From Acidimicrobiales bacterium (GTDB taxonomy: Bacteria; Actinomycetota; Acidimicrobiia; Acidimicrobiales; JADJXE01), in contig JADJXE010000001.1 in NCBI GenBank assembly GCA_016716005.1, forward strand, positions 1,253,001 through 1,317,000: a DNA stretch of 64,000 nucleotides, written 5' to 3'. A model generated the notes under the pieces. It saw only the letters and a list, made by a program, of their open reading frames with translations. It was not told the origin of the DNA and ran no database searches. The number at the start of each line of letters is the position of its first letter. The stretch's first letter is position 1. Shown here in pieces: positions 6,959 to 14,735 of the stretch. A program made the translations under genes and the position numbers.

Positions 6959-8343
6959 CAGGCGTCGAGGTAGGTGTCGAGCACCTCGTGCAGGTGGGTG
7001 ATGCGGATCTCCTGGCGGGACACGGTGATCGAGTCGAGGCCCTTCGAGTGCAGGCCCCTCTGGACGCCTGGCAGGTTCTCCATGTCCTGGTCGAGCACCA
7101 GCCCGAGGCTCTCCTCGCGCTCGCCGATCACGCGGTGCGGGGTGCGCATGGCGGCCCGCTGGTCCTCGGGCACCCAGCGGTAGGTGGCCACGTGGAACCA
7201 GCTCGTGTCCGGGTCCTGCCAGTCGGGGAGGATCCGGAAGAACAGGAAGTTGCCGGCGTGGATGTTGAACACGAGGTTCGGGAAGATCGTGTAGTGCCAG
7301 TCGTCGACCATCTGGTCGTCGTGGAGCCCGGAGTAGTCGAAGCCCTGGCTCTCGCCGTAGCCGCGGAAGAGCTCGACGAAGGTCTGCCGCGTCGTCTTGG
7401 TGGCGTCGGGCAGGCGGAGCTCGCCACCCTCGTCGACGAACAGGGCCAGCAGACCCCCGGCGCCCTCCACCCGGCTGGTGCCCTTCTCGCGGCGAACCGA
7501 CTGGCCGAACGAGGCCAGGTACGCCTCCAGCACCTCGAGCTCGTCGACGTGGCCCAGGCGGGGGCTGGCGACCGCGAAGGGCACGATCATGCGGCTGTGC
7601 TTGGCGAGCGTCTCGTAGTACGTGTGGATGTCGTCGAGCATCGGTAGCAGCTGCGGGTGGATCCCCATGGTGTGGTACACCTCGAGGAACGCCTCGACGA
7701 CCACCTTCCAGTTGGCTGACACGGGCATCGACACGTTGATGCCCGACGGGATCATCTCGTCGAAGTGGTACGGGTCGAGGTGCTCGGGCACGGGCGACAG
7801 GAACTCGAGCAGCGGCTCGGCCGCGGCCGCGACTGGGTCGGGGTGCACGAACACGAAGCCACCCCAGGTGTCGACGGCCACCTCCGGCAGCCCGTAGTCC
7901 TCGTCGTCGATGCCGATGAACAGGTGCCGATCGGGGATGTCCTTCAGGGTCCCGTCGGTGTTCCACGCCCACAGGTGGTAGGGGCAGCGGAACTCGCCGG
8001 CCGATCCGCACTCGTCGCGGCGCAGCACGTTGCCCCGGTGGCGGCACACGTTGTGGAACGCCTTCAACCCGCCGTCCGCCTGGCGGACGATCAGGAACGA
8101 CTGGTCGGCGACGTCGTACCGCACGTAGTCGCCGGCGGCGGGCAGATCGTCGTGGCGGCACGCCATCTGCCAGACGTTCAGCCACATCTTCTCGATCTCG
8201 CGCCGGTGGAACTCGGGCGAGGTGTACCGGAACGTGGGGATGCGCGTCTGCTCGACCGTCATCTCCACCTCCGCCGGGGGCACCGCCCCGCGGGGCACCT
8301 CGAAGGAGTACGGCTGGTCCTGCGTGTCGGTCGTGACGGCCAT
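6958..8343 (-). CDS. Rieske non-heme iron oxygenase, alpha subunit
   Basis: A 461-residue aromatic-ring-hydroxylating-type oxygenase. The Rieske [2Fe-2S] cluster ligands are Cys100-x-His102 (NVCRHRGNVL) and Cys120-x2-His123 (RCPYHLWAW). The mononuclear iron region follows the usual NWKVVVEAFLEVYHTMGIHP pattern with paired histidines. Length is normal. I start at the ATG at 8343 (MAVTTDTQDQ), which has a CAGGGGGGATC ribosome site, rather than 13 codons upstream. It needs an electron donor; the ferredoxin at 3511-3870 is a candidate. The downstream lipoyl-domain gene overlaps by one base. An inverted repeat related to the other sites in this block lies about 50-60 bp upstream. Substrate unknown. 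Confidence 0.9.
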   Translation of the reverse strand: MAVTTDTQDQPYSFEVPRGAVPPAEVEMTVEQTRIPTFRYTSPEFHRREIEKMWLNVWQMACRHDDLPAAGDYVRYDVADQSFLIVRQADGGLKAFHNVCRHRGNVLRRDECGSAGEFRCPYHLWAWNTDGTLKDIPDRHLFIGIDDEDYGLPEVAVDTWGGFVFVHPDPVAAAAEPLLEFLSPVPEHLDPYHFDEMIPSGINVSMPVSANWKVVVEAFLEVYHTMGIHPQLLPMLDDIHTYYETLAKHSRMIVPFAVASPRLGHVDELEVLEAYLASFGQSVRREKGTSRVEGAGGLLALFVDEGGELRLPDATKTTRQTFVELFRGYGESQGFDYSGLHDDQMVDDWHYTIFPNLVFNIHAGNFLFFRILPDWQDPDTSWFHVATYRWVPEDQRAAMRTPHRVIGEREESLGLVLDQDMENLPGVQRGLHSKGLDSITVSRQEIRITHLHEVLDTYLDA

Positions 8344-8390
8344 GCGACGGATCCCCCCTGCGCGTCCGGTCGCGCGATGCAACCAGTATC

Positions 8391-8407
8391 TGACCCGCCG
8401 GTCAATT
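8391..8407 (-). promoter_or_regulatory. Inverted repeat upstream of the Rieske gene
   Basis: TGACC-CGCC-GGTCA (8391-8404) is a perfect 5-bp inverted repeat with a 4-nt spacer. On the minus strand the sequence reads AATTGACCGG, matching the sites at 5424-5433 and 10464-10473 in 9 of 10 positions. It sits between the E1 beta stop and the Rieske start, so it most likely regulates the Rieske-lipoyl pair. Confidence 0.55.
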
Positions 8408-8422
8408 AGTGCCGGCCGACCG

Positions 8423-9436
8423 TCACCCCACGGCCCGGAGCACCGCGGCGGCGATGCGGTCCTGGGTGGGCAGGAAGGCTTGCTCGAGCTGGCGGGCGTA
8501 GGGCACGGGCGTGTTCATCCCGCCCACCCGCTGCACCGGGGCGGCCAGGTCGGCGAACAGCTCCTCGTGGATCCGGCTCGAGAGCTCGGCGCCGAACCCC
8601 GCCCGGGTGACGGCCTCGTGCACCACCACCGCCCGCGTGGTCTTGGCGACCGAGCCCAGCATCGTGGCCTCGTCCAGCGGCACCAGGCTGCGGAGGTCGA
8701 CGACCTCGCAGCTGACGCCCTCGCCGGCCAGCCGATCGGCGACGGCCAGGCAGTCGGCCACCTGGCGGCCGTACGACACCAGGGTGACGTCATCGCCCTC
8801 GCGCCGCACCGCGGCCACCCCCAGCGGCACCCGGTGGTCGCCCGGCGGCACCGGTCCGGTCACCGCGTAGTACAGCAGCATCTGCTCGACGAAGAGCACC
8901 GGGTCGTCGTCGAAGATCGCCGACAGGAGCAGGCCCTTGGCATCGGCCGGGGTGCTGGGCACCACCACCTTCATCCCCGGCGTGTGGACGAGCCAGGCCT
9001 CGAGCAGCTCCGAGTGCTGGGCGCCGAACTGCATGCCTGCGCCCGCCGACGTGCGGATGACCAGCGGCACCGTGGTCTGGCCGCCGGACATGTAGCGGAT
9101 CTTGGCCGCGTGGTTGGCCAGCTGGTCGAGGCACACCGCCAGGAAGTCCATGATCATGATCTCGGCCACGGGGCGCATGCCCGCGATGGCGGCGCCGGTG
9201 GCGGCGCCCACGATCGCCTGCTCCGAGATCGGCGTCTTGCGGACCCGGTGGGTGCCGTACTTCTCCGACAGGCCGTTCGTCACCTTGTAGACGCCACCGC
9301 TGGGCTCGGCGATGTCCTCCCCGAGGAGGAACACCGAGTCGTCGAGGCCCAGCGCGACGTCGAGGGCCTGGTTGACGGCGAGGGCGAACGGCAGCGTGGG
9401 TGCGGCCTCGGCCGCGCCCGGGTCGACCGCGGTCAT
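8423..9436 (-). CDS. TPP-dependent 2-oxoacid/acetoin dehydrogenase E1 component, beta subunit
   Basis: A 337-residue transketolase-like beta subunit. It has the family blocks FLLGEDIAEPSGGVYKVTNG, RKTPISEQAIVGAATGAAIA, MDFLAVCLDQLANHAAKIRY and GQTTVPLVIRTSAGAGMQFG, and the C-terminal transketolase domain with VTLVSYGRQV and VVHEAVTRAGFG. With the alpha subunit it forms the heterotetramer that decarboxylates a 2-oxoacid (or cleaves acetoin) and reductively acylates a lipoyl group. ATG overlaps the alpha-subunit stop by 4 nt (ATGA). No full E2 or E3 gene follows; only the lipoyl-domain protein is nearby. Pyruvate, branched-chain 2-oxoacid and acetoin are all possible substrates. Confidence 0.9.
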   Translation of the reverse strand: MTAVDPGAAEAAPTLPFALAVNQALDVALGLDDSVFLLGEDIAEPSGGVYKVTNGLSEKYGTHRVRKTPISEQAIVGAATGAAIAGMRPVAEIMIMDFLAVCLDQLANHAAKIRYMSGGQTTVPLVIRTSAGAGMQFGAQHSELLEAWLVHTPGMKVVVPSTPADAKGLLLSAIFDDDPVLFVEQMLLYYAVTGPVPPGDHRVPLGVAAVRREGDDVTLVSYGRQVADCLAVADRLAGEGVSCEVVDLRSLVPLDEATMLGSVAKTTRAVVVHEAVTRAGFGAELSSRIHEELFADLAAPVQRVGGMNTPVPYARQLEQAFLPTQDRIAAAVLRAVG

Positions 9437-10413
9437 CGGGCCACCTCCGCGAACACGTCGGTGAACAGCTCGGAGGCGTCGGGCGGGGGGCTCGCCAGCG
9501 CGAACTCGACGGCGTCGTCGATGGCGGTCGCGGCCCGGGCCTCGATGTCGAGCAGCTCCTCCTCCGAGGCGTGGCCCTCGGCCACCAGCCAGGCGCGGTA
9601 GCGGGGCACCGGGTCGGCCTCCATGGCTGCGGCCCGCTCCTCTGTGGGCATGTACTCCATGGCGTCCCCCAGCAGGTGGCCCCAGAACCGGTACGTCACC
9701 GCCTCGAGCAGGGTGGGCCCGCCGCCGGACCTCGCCCGGGCCACCGCCTCGCCCGCGGCCCGCCACATGGCGATCGGGTCGTTGCCGTCCACGGTGACGC
9801 CCGGCATCGAGTAGGACACGGCCCGGTCGGCGATCCTCGCCACGCTCGTGCCCTCGGCCAGCGGGGTGTGCTCGGCGTACTGGTTGTTGTGGCACACGAA
9901 CACCACCGGCAACGCCCAGACCGAGGCCAGGTTGAGTGCCTCGTGGAATGCCCCGATGTTCGACGCGCCGTCGCCGAAGCTCACCACGGTCACCTGGTCG
10001 GTGCCCCGCAGCTGCGACGCCAGGGCCAGCCCGTTGGCGATGGGGAGCCCGGCCCCGACGATCCCGGTGGTGACCATCACCCCCGAGGCCGGGTGGGTGA
10101 TGTGCATGGGCCCGCCCTTGCCCTTGCAGGTGCCGGTGGACCGGCCGAGGAACTCGGCCCACAGGTCACGCAGCGGCACCCCCTTGGCCAGGTGGTCGTG
10201 GAGCCCCCGGTACGTGGTGACGAGATGGTCGTCGGCGCGCAGGTGCGGCACGACGGCGGCGGGGATCACCTCCTGGCCACGGGGCGAGTAGTAGATGAGC
10301 GAGATCTGGCCACTCATCAGCATGGTGCGGAACCGCTCGTCGCACTGCTTGATCGTGCTCTGGATCTCGAACATCCGCAGCAGCGTGTCGCGGTCGGGAA
10401 ATGCGTCGCTCAC
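9433..10413 (-). CDS. TPP-dependent 2-oxoacid/acetoin dehydrogenase E1 component, alpha subunit
   Basis: A 326-residue alpha subunit carrying the thiamine-diphosphate motif GDGASNIGAFHEALNLA through VFVCHNNQYAEHTP, and the preceding GGPMHITHPASGVMVTTGIV segment typical of acetoin/pyruvate E1 alpha. The YRFWGHLLGDAMEYMP segment corresponds to the phosphorylation-loop region. It is first in an operon with E1 beta; start is GTG at 10413 with a CGGGGGGGACC ribosome site. The closest families are acetoin dehydrogenase alpha and short actinobacterial PdhA. The GMRPVAEIMIMDF-type beta subunit and this alpha subunit are both of normal length. Confidence 0.9.
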   Translation of the reverse strand: MSDAFPDRDTLLRMFEIQSTIKQCDERFRTMLMSGQISLIYYSPRGQEVIPAAVVPHLRADDHLVTTYRGLHDHLAKGVPLRDLWAEFLGRSTGTCKGKGGPMHITHPASGVMVTTGIVGAGLPIANGLALASQLRGTDQVTVVSFGDGASNIGAFHEALNLASVWALPVVFVCHNNQYAEHTPLAEGTSVARIADRAVSYSMPGVTVDGNDPIAMWRAAGEAVARARSGGGPTLLEAVTYRFWGHLLGDAMEYMPTEERAAAMEADPVPRYRAWLVAEGHASEEELLDIEARAATAIDDAVEFALASPPPDASELFTDVFAEVAR

Positions 10414-10457
10414 GGTCCCCCCCGTTCGTGCCGAGCCGGCGTCGGCGCCCGTGCACC

Positions 10458-10480
10458 TATCAGCCGGTCAGTTTCCTAGC
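10458..10480 (-). promoter_or_regulatory. Putative operator of the E1 alpha-beta operon
   Basis: On the minus strand GCTAGGAAACTGACCGGCTG contains AACTGACCGG (10473-10464), identical in 10 of 10 bases to the site before the acyl-CoA dehydrogenase. A TGATAGG element follows and could be part of the -10 region. It lies about 50 bp upstream of the E1 alpha start. Confidence 0.5.
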
Positions 10481-10601
10481 AGCCGGCGCCGCCGCGGCGC
10501 ACGAGCCCGCCCGGCCGAACGGCCCACGGGGCCGGGACGCCGCTCTACAGTGGCCCGGTCGCACGCCACCCCGCCCGAGCGGGGAGCCGGGAGGTCCACC
10601 C

Positions 10602-12464
10602 ATGAGCGCCACCGACGACCCGACCCAGCCGGAAGCCGGTTCGGGAGCCACACCGCCCCCCCCGCCTGCGGCCCAGCCGACGCCGCCCCCCCCGCCCGCT
10701 CCGCAGCCGGCGGCCAGCACCCCACCGCCCCCGCCCGCCGGTGGGCAGCCCGCGCCGCCGCCTCCTCCCACGGCCCAGCAGCCCGTGCCGCCGGCGGGTG
10801 GCGCCCCGCCGCCGGGCACCTACGTGCCGGCCGCGGCGGGCGGGGCCCCGCCCCCGGGCGGCAAGAAGGGCTCGAAGGCGCCGCTGATCATCGGGATCGT
10901 GGCCGTCGTGGCCATCCTGGGTGGCGCCATCGGCTTCTTCGCCCTGCGGGGCGATGACGAGGGGACGACCACCGACACGACGGTGGTCACCGACACCACC
11001 ACGGGCTCCGACTCCACCGACCTCGCGGCGGGCGCCGTCGACAACATCGACGACGTGCGCGGCGCCGTGGTGCAGATCGTCTCGCAGGGCGCCTTCCGCG
11101 ACCCGGAGACCGGTGAGACGTACAGCAGCGCCGGTGCGGGGTCGGGGTTCATCATCGACCCCTCGGGCCTCGTGGTCACCAACAACCACGTGGTGACCGG
11201 CGGTGCCACCTACGAGGTGTTCGTGCAGGGCGAGGACAGGCCCCGCAACGCCCAGGTGATCGGCGCGTCGGAGTGCTACGACGTCGCCGTCCTCCAGCTC
11301 TCGGGCGAGGGGGATCTCCCCTTCCTGTCCTGGTACGACGGCGACGTCGAGCCCGGCCTCGGCATCTTCGTCGCCGGCTTCCCCCTCGGCGACCCCGAGT
11401 ACACGCTCGTCGAGGGGATCATCTCGAAGGCCGAGGCCGACGGCGACACCAGCTGGGCGTCGCTCGACTTCGCCTACCAGCACGACGCCTCCGCCCAGCC
11501 CGGCAACTCGGGCGGGCCGGTGGTGACCGAGGACGGCCAGGTCGTCGGCATCCACTACTCCGCGGCCGAGGCCGTCAACGCTGCGCAGCTGTTCGCCATC
11601 CCGACACCGCTCGCCCGCCCGGTCATCGAGGAGATGCTCGACACCGAGCAGGACTTCGAGTCGATCGGGGTCAACGGCTCTGCCGTGGCCGACCCCGAGT
11701 CCGGGCTCTCCGGCATCTGGGTGGCGTCGGTCAAGTCGGGCTCGCCCGCCGACGAGGTGGGCATCGAGCCCGGCGACATCATCACGACGCTCGAGGGCCT
11801 CCCGATGGCCACCGACGGCACCATGGCCGACTACTGCGACGTGCTGCGCTCGCGCGGCGCCACCGACCCGCTGGCCGTCGAGGTGCTCCGCTTCGACACC
11901 CAGGAAGTGCTCCGGGGCGAGCTGAACGGCCCGCCGCTCGAGCTGGCGTTCTCGTTCGCCGAGGAGTTCGACGACGAGACGCAGGACGCGCCGAGCGCCT
12001 ACACCGACTACACGACGATCTCCGACGACTCGGGCGCGCTGCAGGTGAGCGTGCCGGTGGAGTGGGCCGACGTGGACGGCGCGCCACAGGAGGTCAACGG
12101 CGTGCAGGCCCCGTCGGTGTGGGCGGCGCCCGACCTCCAGTCCTTCGTCGAGACGTGGGGCACGCCCGGCATGAAGTTCTACGCCACCGACCAGTTCGAC
12201 CCCACGAACCTGGGGGCCGTGCTCGACTCGGTGTCGTGGGAGGGCCAGTGCACCTACGGCGGCCGGGAGGACTACACCGATCCCGTCTACACCGGCCAGT
12301 TCGACGTGTGGACCGAATGCGGCGAGTCGGGGGCCCAGTACTTCGTCCTGGCCGCGACGCCCGCCGACGGCTCGTACGTGGCCGTCGTCGAGGTCCAGGT
12401 GGTCACCGACGCCGATCTCGAGGCCCTCGACACCATCCTCCAGACCTTCCAGCGGGTCGCCTGA
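10602..12464 (+). CDS. Membrane-anchored trypsin-like serine protease with PDZ domain (PepD/HtrA-like)
   Basis: A 620-residue protein. Residues 1-90 are Pro/Ala rich and cytoplasmic, 94-116 is a membrane helix, and a Thr/Asp-rich linker leads to a trypsin-like domain with the catalytic triad His196 (TNNHVV), Asp228 (CYDVAVLQ) and Ser303 (PGNSGGPVV). A PDZ domain follows at about 370-440 (SPADEVGIEPGDIITTLEGL), then a ~170-residue extracellular C-terminal extension of unknown role. It is expected to be an envelope quality-control protease. It converges with an MprB-like kinase and MprA-like regulator; in mycobacteria MprAB controls the related PepD, so functional linkage is plausible. A TACAGT hexamer at 10546-10551 is a likely -10; GGGAGGT precedes the ATG. 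Confidence 0.9.
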   Translation: MSATDDPTQPEAGSGATPPPPPAAQPTPPPPPAPQPAASTPPPPPAGGQPAPPPPPTAQQPVPPAGGAPPPGTYVPAAAGGAPPPGGKKGSKAPLIIGIVAVVAILGGAIGFFALRGDDEGTTTDTTVVTDTTTGSDSTDLAAGAVDNIDDVRGAVVQIVSQGAFRDPETGETYSSAGAGSGFIIDPSGLVVTNNHVVTGGATYEVFVQGEDRPRNAQVIGASECYDVAVLQLSGEGDLPFLSWYDGDVEPGLGIFVAGFPLGDPEYTLVEGIISKAEADGDTSWASLDFAYQHDASAQPGNSGGPVVTEDGQVVGIHYSAAEAVNAAQLFAIPTPLARPVIEEMLDTEQDFESIGVNGSAVADPESGLSGIWVASVKSGSPADEVGIEPGDIITTLEGLPMATDGTMADYCDVLRSRGATDPLAVEVLRFDTQEVLRGELNGPPLELAFSFAEEFDDETQDAPSAYTDYTTISDDSGALQVSVPVEWADVDGAPQEVNGVQAPSVWAAPDLQSFVETWGTPGMKFYATDQFDPTNLGAVLDSVSWEGQCTYGGREDYTDPVYTGQFDVWTECGESGAQYFVLAATPADGSYVAVVEVQVVTDADLEALDTILQTFQRVA

Positions 12465-12504
12465 CCGCCTGACTGCCCGGCCCCGCCACCGGGGGGGGTC
12501 GGCG

Positions 12505-13863
12505 TCAGCGGACGGGCACCTCGAAGCCCACGCAGGCGCCGCCTCCCTCGCGGGCCTCGGCGAACACGTGGCCGCCGTGCGCCTCGGCCACGTCGCGCAC
12601 GATGGCCAGCCCGAGGCCCGACCCCGGCCGGCTCCGGGCGGGCACCGCCCGGTAGAAGCGGTCGAACACGTGGGGCAGGTCGGCGGGGTCGATCCCCGGC
12701 CCCCGGTCGCACACCGTCACGCGGCCGCGCCGCACGGTCACCTCGATCGGTGCGCGGTCGCCGCCCCCGAACTTGGCGGCGTTGTCGACCAGGTTCGACA
12801 CGGCGCGCTCCAACGCCCCGGGCCGACCGACGAGCGCGGAGCCGTCGGCGTCCACCAGCACCGTCCGGCCGCTGCGCCGGCGGGCACGTTCGGCCACCCG
12901 CTCGACCAGGGCGCCGAGCTCCACGTCGTCCTCGGCTTCGTCGCCACGCTGCTCGGTGGCCAGCTCGACCAGCTCGTCCACCAGCGCGGCGAGCTCGCGG
13001 GTCTCGCCGTCGAGATCGGCGAGGAGACGGGCCCGCTCGGCGGGTGGCAGGGCGTCGTAGCGCCGCAGCACGGCGACGTTGGTGCGGAGGCTGGTGAGCG
13101 GCGTGCGCAGCTCGTGCCCGGCGTCCTGCACCAGGCGTTGCTGCGCGTCCCGCGAGCGGGCCAGCGCCGCCAGCATCTCGTCGAAGGCCGCGCCGAGGCG
13201 CCCCACCTCGTCGGTGCCGCCCTCGGGCACGGGAACGTCGAGACGACCCGAGGCGGCCACCTCCTCGGCGGCGCTCGTGAGCCGCACGAGCCGTCGGGTG
13301 ACCTGCGTGGCGACCAGCCACCCGAGCGCGGCCGCAGCGGCGATCACGAGGATCACGGCGACGACGGTGCGGTTGCGCAACGAGTCGAGCAGGCGGTCGG
13401 TCTCGGCCAGGCTGCGGGCCAGCTGCACCGCCCCCTGCCCCCCACCGAGGGGCACGGTGAGCATCCGGTACGGCTCGTCGTCGATCGACACGTCGCGGCG
13501 CACCCACGGCGACGGGTCTCGCGCCGACGTCACGGCGACGTCGACGTCGGCGACGGGCAGCTCGAGGCCCTCCGGCGCCACCACCACCGCGCCGCCGCCA
13601 TCGATGACCTGCACGAGGATCTGCTCGAAGCTGGCCGGCCGGTAGTCGAGCGAGCCCTCGTCGGGTCCGCGGCGCGGCGGCGCGAGCACCAGGCCCTCGC
13701 GGCGGGACCGCTCGACGATGCCCCGGGCGGCGTCGTCGAGCGAGCGGTCGACCTCGGACCGCAGCCGGTCGGTGGTGCCGACGTAGCTCCACACCCCGAT
13801 GGCCACGGTGGCCGCCGCGGCCAGCACCGCCAGCGCCAGCGCCAGCTTGACCCGGAGGCTCAC
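12505..13863 (-). CDS. Sensor histidine kinase (MprB-like)
   Basis: A 452-residue kinase: membrane helix at about 5-27, a ~140-residue extracytoplasmic sensor region, second helix at 167-187, HAMP domain at about 188-240, HisKA domain with the phospho-accepting His250 in VQDAGHELRTPLTSLRTN, and a HATPase domain with NLVDNAAKF (N box), CDRGPGID (G1) and SGLGLAIVRDVAEAHGG (G2). The DAGHELRTPL-TSLRTN signature is that of the MprB/envelope-stress subgroup. The GTG start overlaps the regulator stop by 4 nt. It likely senses envelope stress and phosphorylates the cognate regulator. Confidence 0.92.
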   Translation of the reverse strand: MSLRVKLALALAVLAAAATVAIGVWSYVGTTDRLRSEVDRSLDDAARGIVERSRREGLVLAPPRRGPDEGSLDYRPASFEQILVQVIDGGGAVVVAPEGLELPVADVDVAVTSARDPSPWVRRDVSIDDEPYRMLTVPLGGGQGAVQLARSLAETDRLLDSLRNRTVVAVILVIAAAAALGWLVATQVTRRLVRLTSAAEEVAASGRLDVPVPEGGTDEVGRLGAAFDEMLAALARSRDAQQRLVQDAGHELRTPLTSLRTNVAVLRRYDALPPAERARLLADLDGETRELAALVDELVELATEQRGDEAEDDVELGALVERVAERARRRSGRTVLVDADGSALVGRPGALERAVSNLVDNAAKFGGGDRAPIEVTVRRGRVTVCDRGPGIDPADLPHVFDRFYRAVPARSRPGSGLGLAIVRDVAEAHGGHVFAEAREGGGACVGFEVPVR

Positions 13864-14549
13864 GACGCCCGCACGGTGTAGCCGACCCCGCGGACGGTGT
13901 GGATCAGCTTCGGCTCGCCGTCCGGCTCGACCTTGCGGCGCAGGTAGCTGATGTACACGGCCAGGTTCTTGGAGTCGGGACCGAAGTCGTAGCCCCAGAT
14001 CCGCTCGTAGATGGTGGTGTGGTCGAGCACGATGCCCGCGTTCCGCACCAGCAGCTCGAGGAGGTCGAACTCGGTCTTCGACAGCTCCAGCTCGCGGTCG
14101 CCCCTCCAGGCCCGACGAGCGGCGGGATCCACACGGAGGTCCCCCACCGCCAGCACCTCGGCCGCGTCGGCGTCGCCGTCCGGTCGGGCACGCCGCAGCA
14201 GGGCCCGCAGCCGGGCGAGCAGCTCGTCGAGCTCGAACGGCTTGGGCAGGTAGTCGTCCGCCCCGGCGTCGAGCCCGGCGACCCGGTCCGACGTCTCGGT
14301 GCGGGCCGTGAGCATGAGGATCGGGATCCGGTCGCGCTCGGCCCGCAGCACCCGGCACACGGTGAGCCCGTCCACGCCCGGCATCATCACGTCGAGCACC
14401 AGCACGTCGGGCCGTCGGTCGCGCACCGCGCTGAGCGCGGCCGCGCCGTCGGGCGCCACCGCCACCTCATAGCCCTCGAGCTCCAGGGCGCGGGCGAGGG
14501 CGTCACGGATGGCGCGGTCGTCGTCGGCCACCAGCACCCGGCTTCGCAC
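13860..14549 (-). CDS. OmpR-family response regulator (MprA-like)
   Basis: A 229-residue regulator with a receiver domain (acidic pocket DDD at 9-11, phospho-acceptor Asp53 in VLDVMMPG, Thr81, Lys103 in YLPKPF) and an OmpR/PhoB winged helix at about 130-227 (LSKTEFDLLELLVRNAGIVL, then YISYLRRKV and IHTVRGVGYTVR). Start is GTG at 14549, with GGATGGGGG upstream. It is the first gene of a two-gene operon with the overlapping kinase and is divergent from the sulfatase. It should bind direct repeats in target promoters, possibly including the facing protease gene. Confidence 0.92.
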   Translation of the reverse strand: MRSRVLVADDDRAIRDALARALELEGYEVAVAPDGAAALSAVRDRRPDVLVLDVMMPGVDGLTVCRVLRAERDRIPILMLTARTETSDRVAGLDAGADDYLPKPFELDELLARLRALLRRARPDGDADAAEVLAVGDLRVDPAARRAWRGDRELELSKTEFDLLELLVRNAGIVLDHTTIYERIWGYDFGPDSKNLAVYISYLRRKVEPDGEPKLIHTVRGVGYTVRAS

Positions 14550-14735
14550 GCCCCCATCCTGCGCCACGCGCGTGAGAGGGGGGTAAGACGGGCCGCGACC
14601 GACCCGTGGGTGGCGGCCCCGGGCAGGGCTTCGGCGCGATGCCGGACAGGGCCGCGTGCGCCGGTAGCGTGCCGGGCACGGCACCGTCGACCGATCCGGA
14701 GGGTCGACCGATCCGAGGAAGGTCGCGGCTGCGGC

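Noticed and set aside
12465..12504. Terminator between the protease and the kinase
   Set aside because: CTGACCGCC and GGCGTCAG can pair imperfectly but the stem is weak and without a U-tract.
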